A DNA stretch of 64,000 nt, taken from Candidatus Marsarchaeota archaeon (lineage in GTDB: Archaea; Micrarchaeota; Micrarchaeia; Micrarchaeales; Micrarchaeaceae). Shown here piece by piece: positions 56,774 through 64,000 of this stretch. The first letter of the stretch is position 1, and every line of letters starts with the position of its first letter. The notes beneath the pieces were generated by a model that had not been told where the DNA came from, did not search any database, and was given only the letters and a program-made list of their open reading frames with translations. The position numbers and the translations under genes were made by a program. Location of the stretch: assembly GCA_023473665.1 (NCBI GenBank), contig JAMCYM010000002.1:1-64000 (forward strand), read 5' to 3'.

Positions 56774-58876
56774 ATGAAGCCTGTATTTGCTCTAGCAGTT
56801 GCGGCCCTGTTCATAATTTTCGCTGCCCAGATGGGCAATGCATCTAGCGTTTCTGTCAACGCATCAATGCAGTCGTTCCTGTCAGCGTACGTCTCTAGTG
56901 CCGTCATAGCGCAGTCGAATTTCACCGCCATAAGCTACGGCAACGGCTCATACCTGCTCATGCAGATCTCTCCTAACAATGAGATGCTGATAAACGTGAC
57001 GCATGGCCGTTACCAATTCGTGCTCCAGAACAATCAGATCGCGGCCATATTAACCCCCTACTTGGAGAACAAGTACTATCCGAGCAGCGCAGCGCTTGCG
57101 CAGCTCAACGGCACATTCAATTCGTATGTCAATCAGACGTCCTCGCAGCTGTCCAAGTGCGTCGATGTGAGCGGTTTGAACAGGATTACAATCTCCAAGG
57201 CTACAATAAACGCCAACAACATGACACTAGCCTGCTCATACGTGCCGCTGTGCAAGAGCACGTTCTCAGGTACTGGCGGCCCAACAGGGCCTCTGGTCGC
57301 AGGCATGCTGAACTTCTCAGCGCATTACCTAAACTATACATCGGCAATAAGCGCCTTCCACAGCGCGCTTTCGAGCCTAAACGCCTCTGACTATGGCACT
57401 GAAATGTCAAGCGCCTCGAGCGCAATAAGCTCCTTGATTTCGCTTTCAAGCACCATAACCCTAAACCAGCTCTTTCCACCAACAAGCAGCATATCCTCAG
57501 CAGAGTATGATGCTTGCGCTAACTATGGCAGCGATCTGGCCGCAGCGCCATGGTATTGCGGCTCTGTAGGGCTTTGCCCCCCAACGACCATCAATACAGC
57601 TGCTCTGGATAACGCCAGCACGCAGGTGTCTGCCTTGGAAGCCTTGCCGGTAGGCAGCGCCTCAGTCAACGCGTACGCTGCCCAGGTCAATTCCACGGAG
57701 CAGCAGTATGTCGTTCCTGTCTTGAAGAAGATAAACTCAGGCCTCTACGCCTCGCTTATAACCCCACTTTTGTCGAAGTACAACGCCACTATACCAAATG
57801 TCACGTTCCTGCTCGGCCATTTCAAGAGCCCTGGCCTTAGCGCGGCGTTCTCTGCGCTCAAGAACGAGTACAACAGCGTTACAAGTGCAGGCCTGGACCA
57901 GAACGTAACTGATGCCGCAATCGCCTTGGGCAGCGCGCTTAATGCGACCATCAAGGCATATGGGAATGCATCAGTCCAGTATATGCCGACCTACAGCGCA
58001 TCGCTGAACGACACCGCAGCTATAATGCTCGCGGAGCTCAACTACAGGCATGTGCCGAGCTCGCTCTTGAGACTTGCGTCAATGCAGTCAAGCATAGAGT
58101 CCAGCCTTTCCGGGGCAGTCAACGGCACGCAGCTCGTATCCCTGTCGTCGCAAATCAGCAACGTAACAAGTAAGGTCGCGACGTTCTCCGCACCGATGAG
58201 CACAGCCGTATTCGTGAAGGGGATTGACGGGTCGTTCATAGGAGCTTTGACGAGCCAAAGCACAAGCACAGCCGCAAAGCTGGCCAGTGCCCCGCTCCTT
58301 GCTGCGATACTGTCGGCCATAATAGGCATAATATTAGTATTTCTGTTCTACCTTGCCACATATCATAGGCTGAGGCACAGGCACCGCATAAGGCATTCAC
58401 GAAGGGTGCGCAAGGCCTGGCTGGTCCTGTTCGTGGTCCTTGCCGTGCTCGTATTGATCTATTCGTATTCGACATACGCCATAGCTAGCTCTGGCAACTC
58501 TTTCCTGCCCGCCAGCTCGTTCTTCTCAGCGCTCAATGCCCACCATTCCGTTGCAGTAGTGCTGAATGAATCGCCTGGCAATGCCGTCAATGAGTCTGTG
58601 ATCCTGTGCGCCTCGTCCCTATATAAGTCCCTCAATGCCGCCGGCAAGAGCGTAATAGCGGTGCCGATACTCAACGGCACGTGCCAGGAGGGCTCACCAT
58701 CGTGCTATCCATCGCTGCTCGCCAACAATACCCCGATCATACAGCTCAACCCGCAGCCCGCCAGTTCTATCATCTATAAGGGCATGTACGGCACTGTGCT
58801 CTATGCGTCAGGCAACGCCACATACGGCTCTTCGTGCAGGCTGAACTCGGCAGTGCAGCTGGCGCTGCGCAAGTAG
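56774..58876 (+). CDS. Large exported membrane glycoprotein candidate
   Basis: A 700-aa protein with a signal peptide ('MKPVFALAVAALFIIFAAQMGNA'), a Ser/Asn/Ala-rich ectodomain of about 490 residues with many N-glycosylation sequons and paired cysteines (for example around residues 120-165 and 245-270), and two membrane segments at about 508-532 and 550-573 separated by a very basic, Arg/His-rich loop. A C-terminal domain of about 125 residues with more cysteines follows. No family recognised. Its position after the S-layer gene suggests a cell-surface structure or S-layer anchoring role, inferred from context. Confidence 0.75.
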   Translation: MKPVFALAVAALFIIFAAQMGNASSVSVNASMQSFLSAYVSSAVIAQSNFTAISYGNGSYLLMQISPNNEMLINVTHGRYQFVLQNNQIAAILTPYLENKYYPSSAALAQLNGTFNSYVNQTSSQLSKCVDVSGLNRITISKATINANNMTLACSYVPLCKSTFSGTGGPTGPLVAGMLNFSAHYLNYTSAISAFHSALSSLNASDYGTEMSSASSAISSLISLSSTITLNQLFPPTSSISSAEYDACANYGSDLAAAPWYCGSVGLCPPTTINTAALDNASTQVSALEALPVGSASVNAYAAQVNSTEQQYVVPVLKKINSGLYASLITPLLSKYNATIPNVTFLLGHFKSPGLSAAFSALKNEYNSVTSAGLDQNVTDAAIALGSALNATIKAYGNASVQYMPTYSASLNDTAAIMLAELNYRHVPSSLLRLASMQSSIESSLSGAVNGTQLVSLSSQISNVTSKVATFSAPMSTAVFVKGIDGSFIGALTSQSTSTAAKLASAPLLAAILSAIIGIILVFLFYLATYHRLRHRHRIRHSRRVRKAWLVLFVVLAVLVLIYSYSTYAIASSGNSFLPASSFFSALNAHHSVAVVLNESPGNAVNESVILCASSLYKSLNAAGKSVIAVPILNGTCQEGSPSCYPSLLANNTPIIQLNPQPASSIIYKGMYGTVLYASGNATYGSSCRLNSAVQLALRK

Positions 58877-58884
58877 GTGCTCAA

Positions 58885-59439
58885 ATGACAAGGAAGTCGA
58901 ATCGGGCTAAGAAGGAACCAACTAATGGTGCAGGGCTTTCCACCAAGGCCAAATATGCCGTAGTGATAAGCATAGTGGTGATAGTGGCGGCAATCGGCAG
59001 TTCCATTTTCTACGGGCTGCATCCAGCGGCTCCCTCAAACTTTTCGGCATTCCAGCACAGCTTCCTTACAGCAAAGAACGTTGGCATATACGTGTATGAC
59101 CTGAACGCCAGCGGCTATGTTGGCGCGGTGGGCTGCGCGACCGGCCTGATCGAAACGATAGTTTCAAGCCCGCAATACCATCGTGACTCCAGCACGATAA
59201 ACTTCTTCGTCGTCAACCAGAGCACGTGCACCTACTCTTATGGTCTTGGCACCCCATCTTCAAAAACAAGCGTGATAAACCTGACGCAGTGCATGGGCTA
59301 TGCATCGAGCGAGCCGAGCGTCTTCATAAACTATAGCACAACGAACAGCACCGTTGTGAAGGGCAATGCGCTGTACGTCAATGGCGACCTGAAGTTCCTA
59401 TCAGAGTGCGGCATATCGAGCGAGATCACCACGACGTGA
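58885..59439 (+). CDS. Small membrane-anchored surface protein
   Basis: A 184-aa protein with a Lys/Arg-rich N-terminus, one membrane segment (about residues 23-47) and an outside domain of about 135 residues with four cysteines and several N-x-S/T sites. The ATG at 58885 follows ggtgctcaa and is preferred over an upstream in-frame start within the neighbouring gene. It starts 8 bp after the 700-aa surface protein ends, so the two are probably one operon and may form a complex. No domain recognised. Confidence 0.7.
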   Translation: MTRKSNRAKKEPTNGAGLSTKAKYAVVISIVVIVAAIGSSIFYGLHPAAPSNFSAFQHSFLTAKNVGIYVYDLNASGYVGAVGCATGLIETIVSSPQYHRDSSTINFFVVNQSTCTYSYGLGTPSSKTSVINLTQCMGYASSEPSVFINYSTTNSTVVKGNALYVNGDLKFLSECGISSEITTT

Positions 59440-59471
59440 GCCTTGAATGGGCGTCACCTGCTTATAGAAAT

Positions 59472-59504
59472 CCTTAAATACTTTTAGGTTTAACATAGTT
59501 AAAC
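59472..59504 (+). promoter_or_regulatory. Promoter and palindromic operator of the AAA/DUF4143 gene
   Basis: The TATA-like ccttaaata (59472-59480) is followed by the perfect inverted repeat GTTTAAC-ATA-GTTAAAC (59488-59504), which ends directly at the ATG (59505). A protein bound there would cover the transcription start of a leaderless mRNA. Confidence 0.6.
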
Positions 59505-60791
59505 ATGAAATACATTAAGAGAATATTATTTGACGAGATTAAGAAGTGGATAGGAAGAAGAGAGATAATAGCAATCAGGGGTCCGCGCCAATCAGGCAAG
59601 ACCACGCTGCTGAAGATACTATCCGAGTGGATTATAGCCGAGAAAAAGGTAGACCCAAAGCATGTAATATACGTTACCTTCGAGGATAGGGAGGAACTTG
59701 ATTCGTTTTCTCAGAACCCTAAAGATTTCACTGCCCGGCACATCAGTGGGCCAGGTAAGCATTATCTGCTAATAGACGAAGCGCAATACTGCAAAGACCT
59801 GGGCCAGAAACTAAAGTTGGTCTATGATCTGTTCGATGACCTGAAAATCATAATTACCGGATCTTCGTCATTAGAACTGAAGAACCAGACCGGCAAATTC
59901 CTTGTCGGACGTCTGTTGGAGTTCGAGCTAATGCCATTGACCTTCTACGAGTATCTCAGCCATGCAGACATAGGCCTCGCTGAGATGTATCATCAGTGGA
60001 ATGAGAAGATAATATCTTCGGTTTCAGTCGGCAAAGCGCTTTCCGTAAAGAAAGCTGCGGAAATATTTAATGACGAGCTCCTGAAGCACCTCAACAATTT
60101 CATGAAGTTTGGCGGTTACCCTGCCGTTGTGGCAGCGCGCAACGAGGAAGAAAAGGTCATCTTGCTAAAGAATCTGATTAACACGTACCTGGATCGTGAC
60201 ATCTTGTCGTTCCTCCAGATTACTGACACTATAAAGTTCAGGAAACTGATGACCCTTCTGGCCGCGTCCGACGGTTCGCTTATAAAGATCGAGAAGTTCG
60301 CAAACGAGATAGGCAGCTACTTCGTGGAACTTACTAAGTTGCTTGATGCTTTAGAGCAGACGTATGTGATACGCAGGATCGGCCCATACCACAAGAATAA
60401 AGTCACAGAGTTGAGGAAAGCGCAAAAGACGTATTTTGTAGATACAGGCCTGCGAAATCTATTGGTAGAAAACTTCTCCAGCCTGGAAAAGAGACCCGAT
60501 GCCGGAGCTTTGGTAGAGAATTTTGTGCTAAATGAGCTCTATCCCTACTGCACGCTGCGTTTTTGGCGTACAACGATGAAATCCGAAGTTGATTTTGTCG
60601 CAGAGCACAAACAGCCGCTGCCTATAGAGGTGAAGTTCCAGCACTATTCCAAGCCTGAACTGACAAAGAGCCTGTACGGATTTTTGGACGCATACAAACC
60701 AAAAGAATGCATCGTCATTACTAAGGATTTCTGGGGAGAGCGCCGCGTTGCAGGTTCAAAGATAACCTTCGTGCCTGTGGTATACCTATAA
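59505..60791 (+). CDS. AAA ATPase with C-terminal DUF4143
   Basis: A 428-aa P-loop ATPase of the AAA_14/DUF4143 group. Walker A is GPRQSGKTT (about 26-34), Walker B LLIDEAQY (about 89-96) and sensor-like ITGSSSLEL (about 119-127). The C-terminal DUF4143 domain ends with a PD-(D/E)XK-like pattern ('LRFWRTTMKSEVDFVAEHKQPLPIEVKF', with Glu, Asp and the ExK element). Archaea carry many copies of this family; proposed roles include DNA-associated or regulatory ATPase. The palindrome overlapping its promoter suggests control by a repressor. It is convergent with prf1, 5 bp apart. Confidence 0.88.
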   Translation: MKYIKRILFDEIKKWIGRREIIAIRGPRQSGKTTLLKILSEWIIAEKKVDPKHVIYVTFEDREELDSFSQNPKDFTARHISGPGKHYLLIDEAQYCKDLGQKLKLVYDLFDDLKIIITGSSSLELKNQTGKFLVGRLLEFELMPLTFYEYLSHADIGLAEMYHQWNEKIISSVSVGKALSVKKAAEIFNDELLKHLNNFMKFGGYPAVVAARNEEEKVILLKNLINTYLDRDILSFLQITDTIKFRKLMTLLAASDGSLIKIEKFANEIGSYFVELTKLLDALEQTYVIRRIGPYHKNKVTELRKAQKTYFVDTGLRNLLVENFSSLEKRPDAGALVENFVLNELYPYCTLRFWRTTMKSEVDFVAEHKQPLPIEVKFQHYSKPELTKSLYGFLDAYKPKECIVITKDFWGERRVAGSKITFVPVVYL

Positions 60792-60796
60792 CGGCT

Positions 60797-61996
60797 TCAG
60801 CCCCTGTACTTGAGCATTGCTGCCACTCCGCCGAAACCGAGGAGAAGCTGCTTGCCGTACTGGCTGTCAGACGAAACGAACACGACATCAACGCCGTTTT
60901 TGTCGGCCAGCTCTATGAGAAGCTCTATTGCATCCTTGTCGCTTACTATGGCGAGGCTGCCTCCGCAGTCGTGGTGTGTCTTTCGCTCGTTGCCGCGCTC
61001 TATCTCAGATAGCTCTGCCCCACAGTTGCTGCACTTGTAACTGACCTCGTAGAGCTCCGCATCGTCGCTTATGATGAGCTTCGATACGTTGTTGCTCATG
61101 AGCGCAGCCTTGACCTTCTCGTAGCCGCTCACAGCCAAGCCGTTCCTTGCGACCTCGCTCATGAACTTCTCCATCACGTTGCGCTCCTGCGTTACCGCCT
61201 GCTCGGAAAGCAGGTCCTTGGCGTGCTCAAGGAGCTCGCGCGCCCCCTCATTCTCGTCGGTATAGCCGGTGTCGAATACGCCAAGAACCTTTATCTGGTA
61301 GTTGAGCACCTTGGCCCTGACGAAGTTGTCCTTCGTCGGCCCCGGGCCACCTACTATGAGCCCCTTCGGCTTGAACTCGTACTTCGCGAACATGTCGTTT
61401 ATCGTATCGCCTACCACTTTGTAGTAATCGTCTATGCTCTCCTCCCTTGCCCTGTCGTATCTCGCGGCGCTCTGGCCTCCCTTATGCACCTTCTGGTGCG
61501 CGAAAGAGCGCAGCTTTTTCTCGACGACGAACTGCGTGCCCTTCAGCATCGCCACAGTTGCCTCCCTGCCGTCAAGGAGCACGATCCCGTATATGTCCTT
61601 GGCCTCCATCATGCGCTCTATGGGCTCAAGCAGGAACGACGAGTCGCACCTGTAGATGTTGGCCTTGATCGGCTGCGGCGGCTCCATGGAGAACAGCTCT
61701 ATGTCCGGCTTGGCCTGCTCCTTTGATATGTTGCCGCAGAAGATCGCCAGCCCGTTCTTTGGCGGAGTCTTGTAGAGCTTGAGGTACTGCATTATCTTCT
61801 CGAGCGCCCCCTGGACGTTCAGCCTCGTCGTCTTCGACTTGATGTTCGAAGCTTGACCATGCTCGTCCCTGAGCTTCGCTATCTCGTCTGAGATAAGGAA
61901 GCCAGGCGGTATATAGACGCTTATCAGCTCGGTTCCGGCTCCTTTTATCGATGAGAGCCTCTTGAGCTCCCTCTTGACTTCGTATTCCTGTTTCAT
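60797..61996 (-). CDS. prf1: Peptide chain release factor aRF1
   Basis: Recognises all three stop codons and releases the peptide. About 399 aa with the stop-codon motif NIKS (Asn51-Ser54, in QASNIKSKTTR), the catalytic GGQ (in HKGGQSAAR, about residue 172) and the C-terminal domain with a zinc-binding site ('CSNCGAELSEIERGNERKTHHDCGG'). The ATG at 61996 is used; the frame begins three codons earlier. It lies downstream of serS on the same strand. A HemK/Mtq2-like methyltransferase, the kind that methylates the GGQ Gln, begins 1.6 kb away. Confidence 0.96.
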   Translation of the reverse strand: MKQEYEVKRELKRLSSIKGAGTELISVYIPPGFLISDEIAKLRDEHGQASNIKSKTTRLNVQGALEKIMQYLKLYKTPPKNGLAIFCGNISKEQAKPDIELFSMEPPQPIKANIYRCDSSFLLEPIERMMEAKDIYGIVLLDGREATVAMLKGTQFVVEKKLRSFAHQKVHKGGQSAARYDRAREESIDDYYKVVGDTINDMFAKYEFKPKGLIVGGPGPTKDNFVRAKVLNYQIKVLGVFDTGYTDENEGARELLEHAKDLLSEQAVTQERNVMEKFMSEVARNGLAVSGYEKVKAALMSNNVSKLIISDDAELYEVSYKCSNCGAELSEIERGNERKTHHDCGGSLAIVSDKDAIELLIELADKNGVDVVFVSSDSQYGKQLLLGFGGVAAMLKYRG

Positions 61997-62059
61997 GAAT
62001 ATCACGGTTTACAGTTCCAGCCACGCTGCTGATGAATTAGTGCGCATGCGCGCCCTGCG

Positions 62060-63358
62060 CTAGGCTTTCGCTGCGCCTATGAACTCCTTGCCCATGTAGG
62101 GCACGAGCGCCTTCGGCACGGTTATCGTGCCGTCGCCGTTGGCGTAGGTCTCTGCAATCACCGCAAGCGCACGCTCTATCGATATCGCGGTGGCATTCAA
62201 GGTGTGCACGTATTTGCGTTCTCCCTTGTCGTCGTATTTTATGTCAAGCCTCATGCTTTGCCAGTCCGTGCAGTCCGATGCGGATGTTACCTCCCTGTAA
62301 TTCTGCTGGCTCGGGAACCATCCTTCAAGGTCGATCTTCTTGGCCGCCACTATCCCTATATCGCCCGTGCACATCTCGATGACCCTGTATGGTATGCCAA
62401 GCTTCTGGAAAAGTTCCTCCTCGTTCGCTACGAGCTCATCGTAGAGCTTCCATGAATCTTCCTGCCTGCAGAATATGAACTGCTCCACCTTGTCGAACTG
62501 GTGCACTCTGAATATCCCTTTCGTGTCCTTCCCGTGCGATCCTGCTTCGCGCCTGAAGCAGGGGCTTACCCCAACATACCTGAACGGCAGATCCTTAGCC
62601 TGCAGCAGTTCTCCGGCATGCATCGCCGCCATGGGGTGCTCAGACGTGGCTATCAGGAACAGCTCCTCGTCGTTTTCGGTATCCGAGCCGGCCTCTTTAG
62701 GCCTTCCACCTACATACAGCGCGTCCTCGAAGTCGCCAAGGCCTGTCACTCCCTTGTAGTACTCCCTTTTCATTAGGTAAGGCGTCTGGACCGGAATATA
62801 GCCTTTTTTAGCCAATTCATCAAGCGCGAACCTTTCAAGCGCTTTTGCCATGAACACAAGGTCGCCTTTCAAATAATAGAACCTGGCGCCTGCAACCTTT
62901 GCGGCACGCTCTATATCGACAAGACCGTTTTTCTCCAAGAGCTCTGCGTGCCCTTGCGACATGCCGCCTTTCGGCTTGCCCCACTTCCTGATTTCCACAT
63001 TCTCGGTCTCATCCTTGCCGTATTTTACCGACTCGTGCAGCACATTCGGCATGTTCCAAAGCAAGTCATCTATCCGCTCCTTGAGTGCAGGCAGCGCGCT
63101 CTCTATCGTGCCTATGGAGTTCTTTGTCTCTGCCAGATCCTTTATCATGGCCGATGCGTCCTTACTATCTTTCTTGAGCTTTGCTATATCCAAGCCTGCC
63201 CTGTTCCTCTTCGCCTGCAGCTCTTGGAGCTTTGTATTCTGCGCCCTCCATTCGACGTCTAGCTTCAGCAGCTCCTCTAGCGGGTAGTCGCTCTTCCTCT
63301 TCTGGAGCGAGGCCCTTATCTCGTCAATATGCTCTCTGACATATCTTGTCGTTATCAT
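62060..63358 (-). CDS. serS: Seryl-tRNA synthetase
   Basis: Charges tRNA-Ser (and tRNA-Sec if present), 432 aa. The N-terminal coiled-coil arm (about 25-100, 'NTKLQELQAKRNRAGLDIAKLKKDSKD') is followed by the class II core: 'GYIPVQTPYLMKREYYKGVTGLGDFED', motif 2 'GVSPCFRREAGSHGKDTKGIFRVHQFDKVEQF' and motif 3 near 'LNATAISIERALAVIAETYA'. It is the common (non-methanogen) SerRS type. Probably co-transcribed with prf1, about 55 bp apart. Confidence 0.96.
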   Translation of the reverse strand: MITTRYVREHIDEIRASLQKRKSDYPLEELLKLDVEWRAQNTKLQELQAKRNRAGLDIAKLKKDSKDASAMIKDLAETKNSIGTIESALPALKERIDDLLWNMPNVLHESVKYGKDETENVEIRKWGKPKGGMSQGHAELLEKNGLVDIERAAKVAGARFYYLKGDLVFMAKALERFALDELAKKGYIPVQTPYLMKREYYKGVTGLGDFEDALYVGGRPKEAGSDTENDEELFLIATSEHPMAAMHAGELLQAKDLPFRYVGVSPCFRREAGSHGKDTKGIFRVHQFDKVEQFIFCRQEDSWKLYDELVANEEELFQKLGIPYRVIEMCTGDIGIVAAKKIDLEGWFPSQQNYREVTSASDCTDWQSMRLDIKYDDKGERKYVHTLNATAISIERALAVIAETYANGDGTITVPKALVPYMGKEFIGAAKA

Positions 63359-63579
63359 GGTTCCACGTTACCATAAAAGTTCAAAATTAAAACCCTTGCC
63401 TTTGCATGGCGCACGCTGCGTCATATGCAGACCTGGAAAAGCAGCCGCTACCTTGGTTCGCGCGTAGTGCGCACAGAATTCGCAGAAAGTGATTGGTACA
63501 CATCACTCACATCCATACTACGCTAGGCATGGTATTTAAGGCTTGCGTTCATTCAAGATAACACGGCGTGGGTGCTTGC
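63359..63579. other. Intergenic region before the HemK-like gene
   Basis: A divergent spacer of 221 bp. The plus strand has tatttaagg (63532-63540), a TATA-like element about 40 bp before the ATG at 63580. For serS, the AT-rich stretch at about 63372-63394 may serve as promoter. No RNA gene recognised. Confidence 0.35.
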
Positions 63580-64000
63580 ATGATATACGACAGCCTGGTC
63601 ATAAACGACTGCACGGACGTGTACAAGCCCAGGGAAGACACCGTCCTTATGGCAAAGGCCGTTGAGGAGCATGCCTTCGGCCAGGTCCTCGACCTAGGCA
63701 CAGGCACTGGCGCGCTCGGAATAGTCGCAGCGAAGAAGGGCTGCAGCGTGACGTTTGCAGACATAAGTGCATCAGCGGTCGAATGCGCAAAATCGAATGC
63801 TGAACTGAACGGCGTTTCGGGCAAATTTGTCGTCAGCGACCTTTTCGATAGCATACGCGGCAGGTTCGACACGATAATATTCAATCCGCCATATCTGCCT
63901 TCAGAAACTACACCAAACGACCCGAAGCTGGTGCCTCTCGAGGGCGGAAGCCGAGGTCGGGAGGTGATAGACCGGTTCCTGGAAGAATACAAGCAGCATG
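63580..64000 (+). CDS. HemK/Mtq2-like protein-glutamine methyltransferase (partial, runs off the window)
   Basis: The first 140 residues of a class I methyltransferase. The SAM motif VLDLGTGTGALGIVAAKKG is at about residues 39-57 and the substrate motif NPPYLP at 102-107, which marks the HemK/PrmC/Mtq2 group that methylates the Gln of release factor GGQ motifs (with a Trm112 partner in archaea/eukaryotes). 'VYKPREDTVLMAKAVEEH' is the usual N-terminus of the short archaeal form. The ATG at 63580 follows ggtgcttgc. The aRF1 gene nearby is its likely substrate. Confidence 0.88.
   Translation, partial: MIYDSLVINDCTDVYKPREDTVLMAKAVEEHAFGQVLDLGTGTGALGIVAAKKGCSVTFADISASAVECAKSNAELNGVSGKFVVSDLFDSIRGRFDTIIFNPPYLPSETTPNDPKLVPLEGGSRGREVIDRFLEEYKQH

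Noticed and set aside
1-64000. tRNA genes and CRISPR arrays
   Set aside because: Intergenic regions were read for the T-loop pattern GGTTCRANYCC and for regularly spaced repeats; none was convincing. A covariance-model search would be decisive.

Overview
The window is archaeal chromosomal DNA, most probably from a Micrarchaeota-type (ARMAN-like DPANN) organism. Supporting observations are an archaeal 16S rRNA 3' part, both subunits of the archaeal D-family DNA polymerase, primase PriS, pelota, aRF1, FEN-1, archaeal-only ribosomal proteins (S4e, L19e, L32e), an RNase P Rpp29 subunit, UPF0147, an STT3/S-layer locus and class III (archaellin/pilin-type) signal peptides. The phylum is an inference; the domain is certain. 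Genes are tightly packed, often overlapping by 4 bp, in GC-rich DNA, except for an AT-rich island at about 9.3-15.1 kb. No tRNA, 23S/5S rRNA or CRISPR array was found by eye.

Layout. 1-1167: 3' part of the 16S rRNA gene, split by a 517-nt intron that encodes a LAGLIDADG protein. 1.3-9.3 kb: SIMPL protein, proton-pumping pyrophosphatase, a short bacterial/CPR-like alanyl-tRNA synthetase, an Exo5/Cas4-like nuclease, a DedA protein and pelota. 9.3-15.1 kb: AT-rich accessory island with a decayed transposase, a HEPN/DUF4145-like protein, a two-gene operon behind a palindrome, a ribbon-helix-helix gene, and a 3.2-kb element (11879-15073) bounded by 35-bp inverted repeats that carries a SWIM-zinc-finger DDE transposase plus three passengers. 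15.2-27.5 kb: IlvE, Pth2, PriS, PyrE, Nudix, DUF373, Rpp29 and a ribosomal protein operon (S17-L14-L24-S4e-L5-S14-S8-L6-L32e-L19e-L18-S5) without L30/L15/SecY behind it. 27.6-38.9 kb: ferredoxin, Lhr helicase with its phosphoesterase, site-2 protease, MBF1, FEN-1, Hsp20, PolX and a LamG-bearing pilin-like protein. 38.9-39.4 kb: remnant of an AbiE locus. 39.4-47.2 kb: DNA polymerase D subunits (DP2, DP1), UPF0147, a PadR/methyltransferase pair, lipoate ligase and HIT. 47.3-53.5 kb: AbiEi/AbiEii pair, VIT1-type iron transporter, STT3, a MntA/HepT module and a frameshifted Nudix gene. 53.6-59.4 kb: S-layer protein and two further secreted/membrane glycoprotein candidates. 59.5-64 kb: an AAA/DUF4143 ATPase, aRF1, SerRS and a HemK/Mtq2-like methyltransferase that runs off the end.

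How it fits together. Replication and repair genes (PriS, PolD, FEN-1, PolX, Lhr, Exo5) and translation genes (16S, ribosomal proteins, aRF1, AlaRS, SerRS, pelota, Pth2) form the housekeeping backbone. STT3 lies close to the sequon-rich S-layer protein that it probably glycosylates. Defence or addiction modules (AbiE, MntA-HepT, HEPN-like) lie between housekeeping genes, and a second AbiE copy is dead.

Most unusual points: (a) the top of 16S helix 44 (E. coli 1404-1406/1495-1497) is rewritten by paired, compensatory changes next to the decoding site; (b) the 16S tail lacks the CCUCC core, and many genes use a GGTG/GTGAT ribosome-binding motif, in several cases with the upstream stop codon embedded in it; (c) the SWIM-DDE transposon with passengers.
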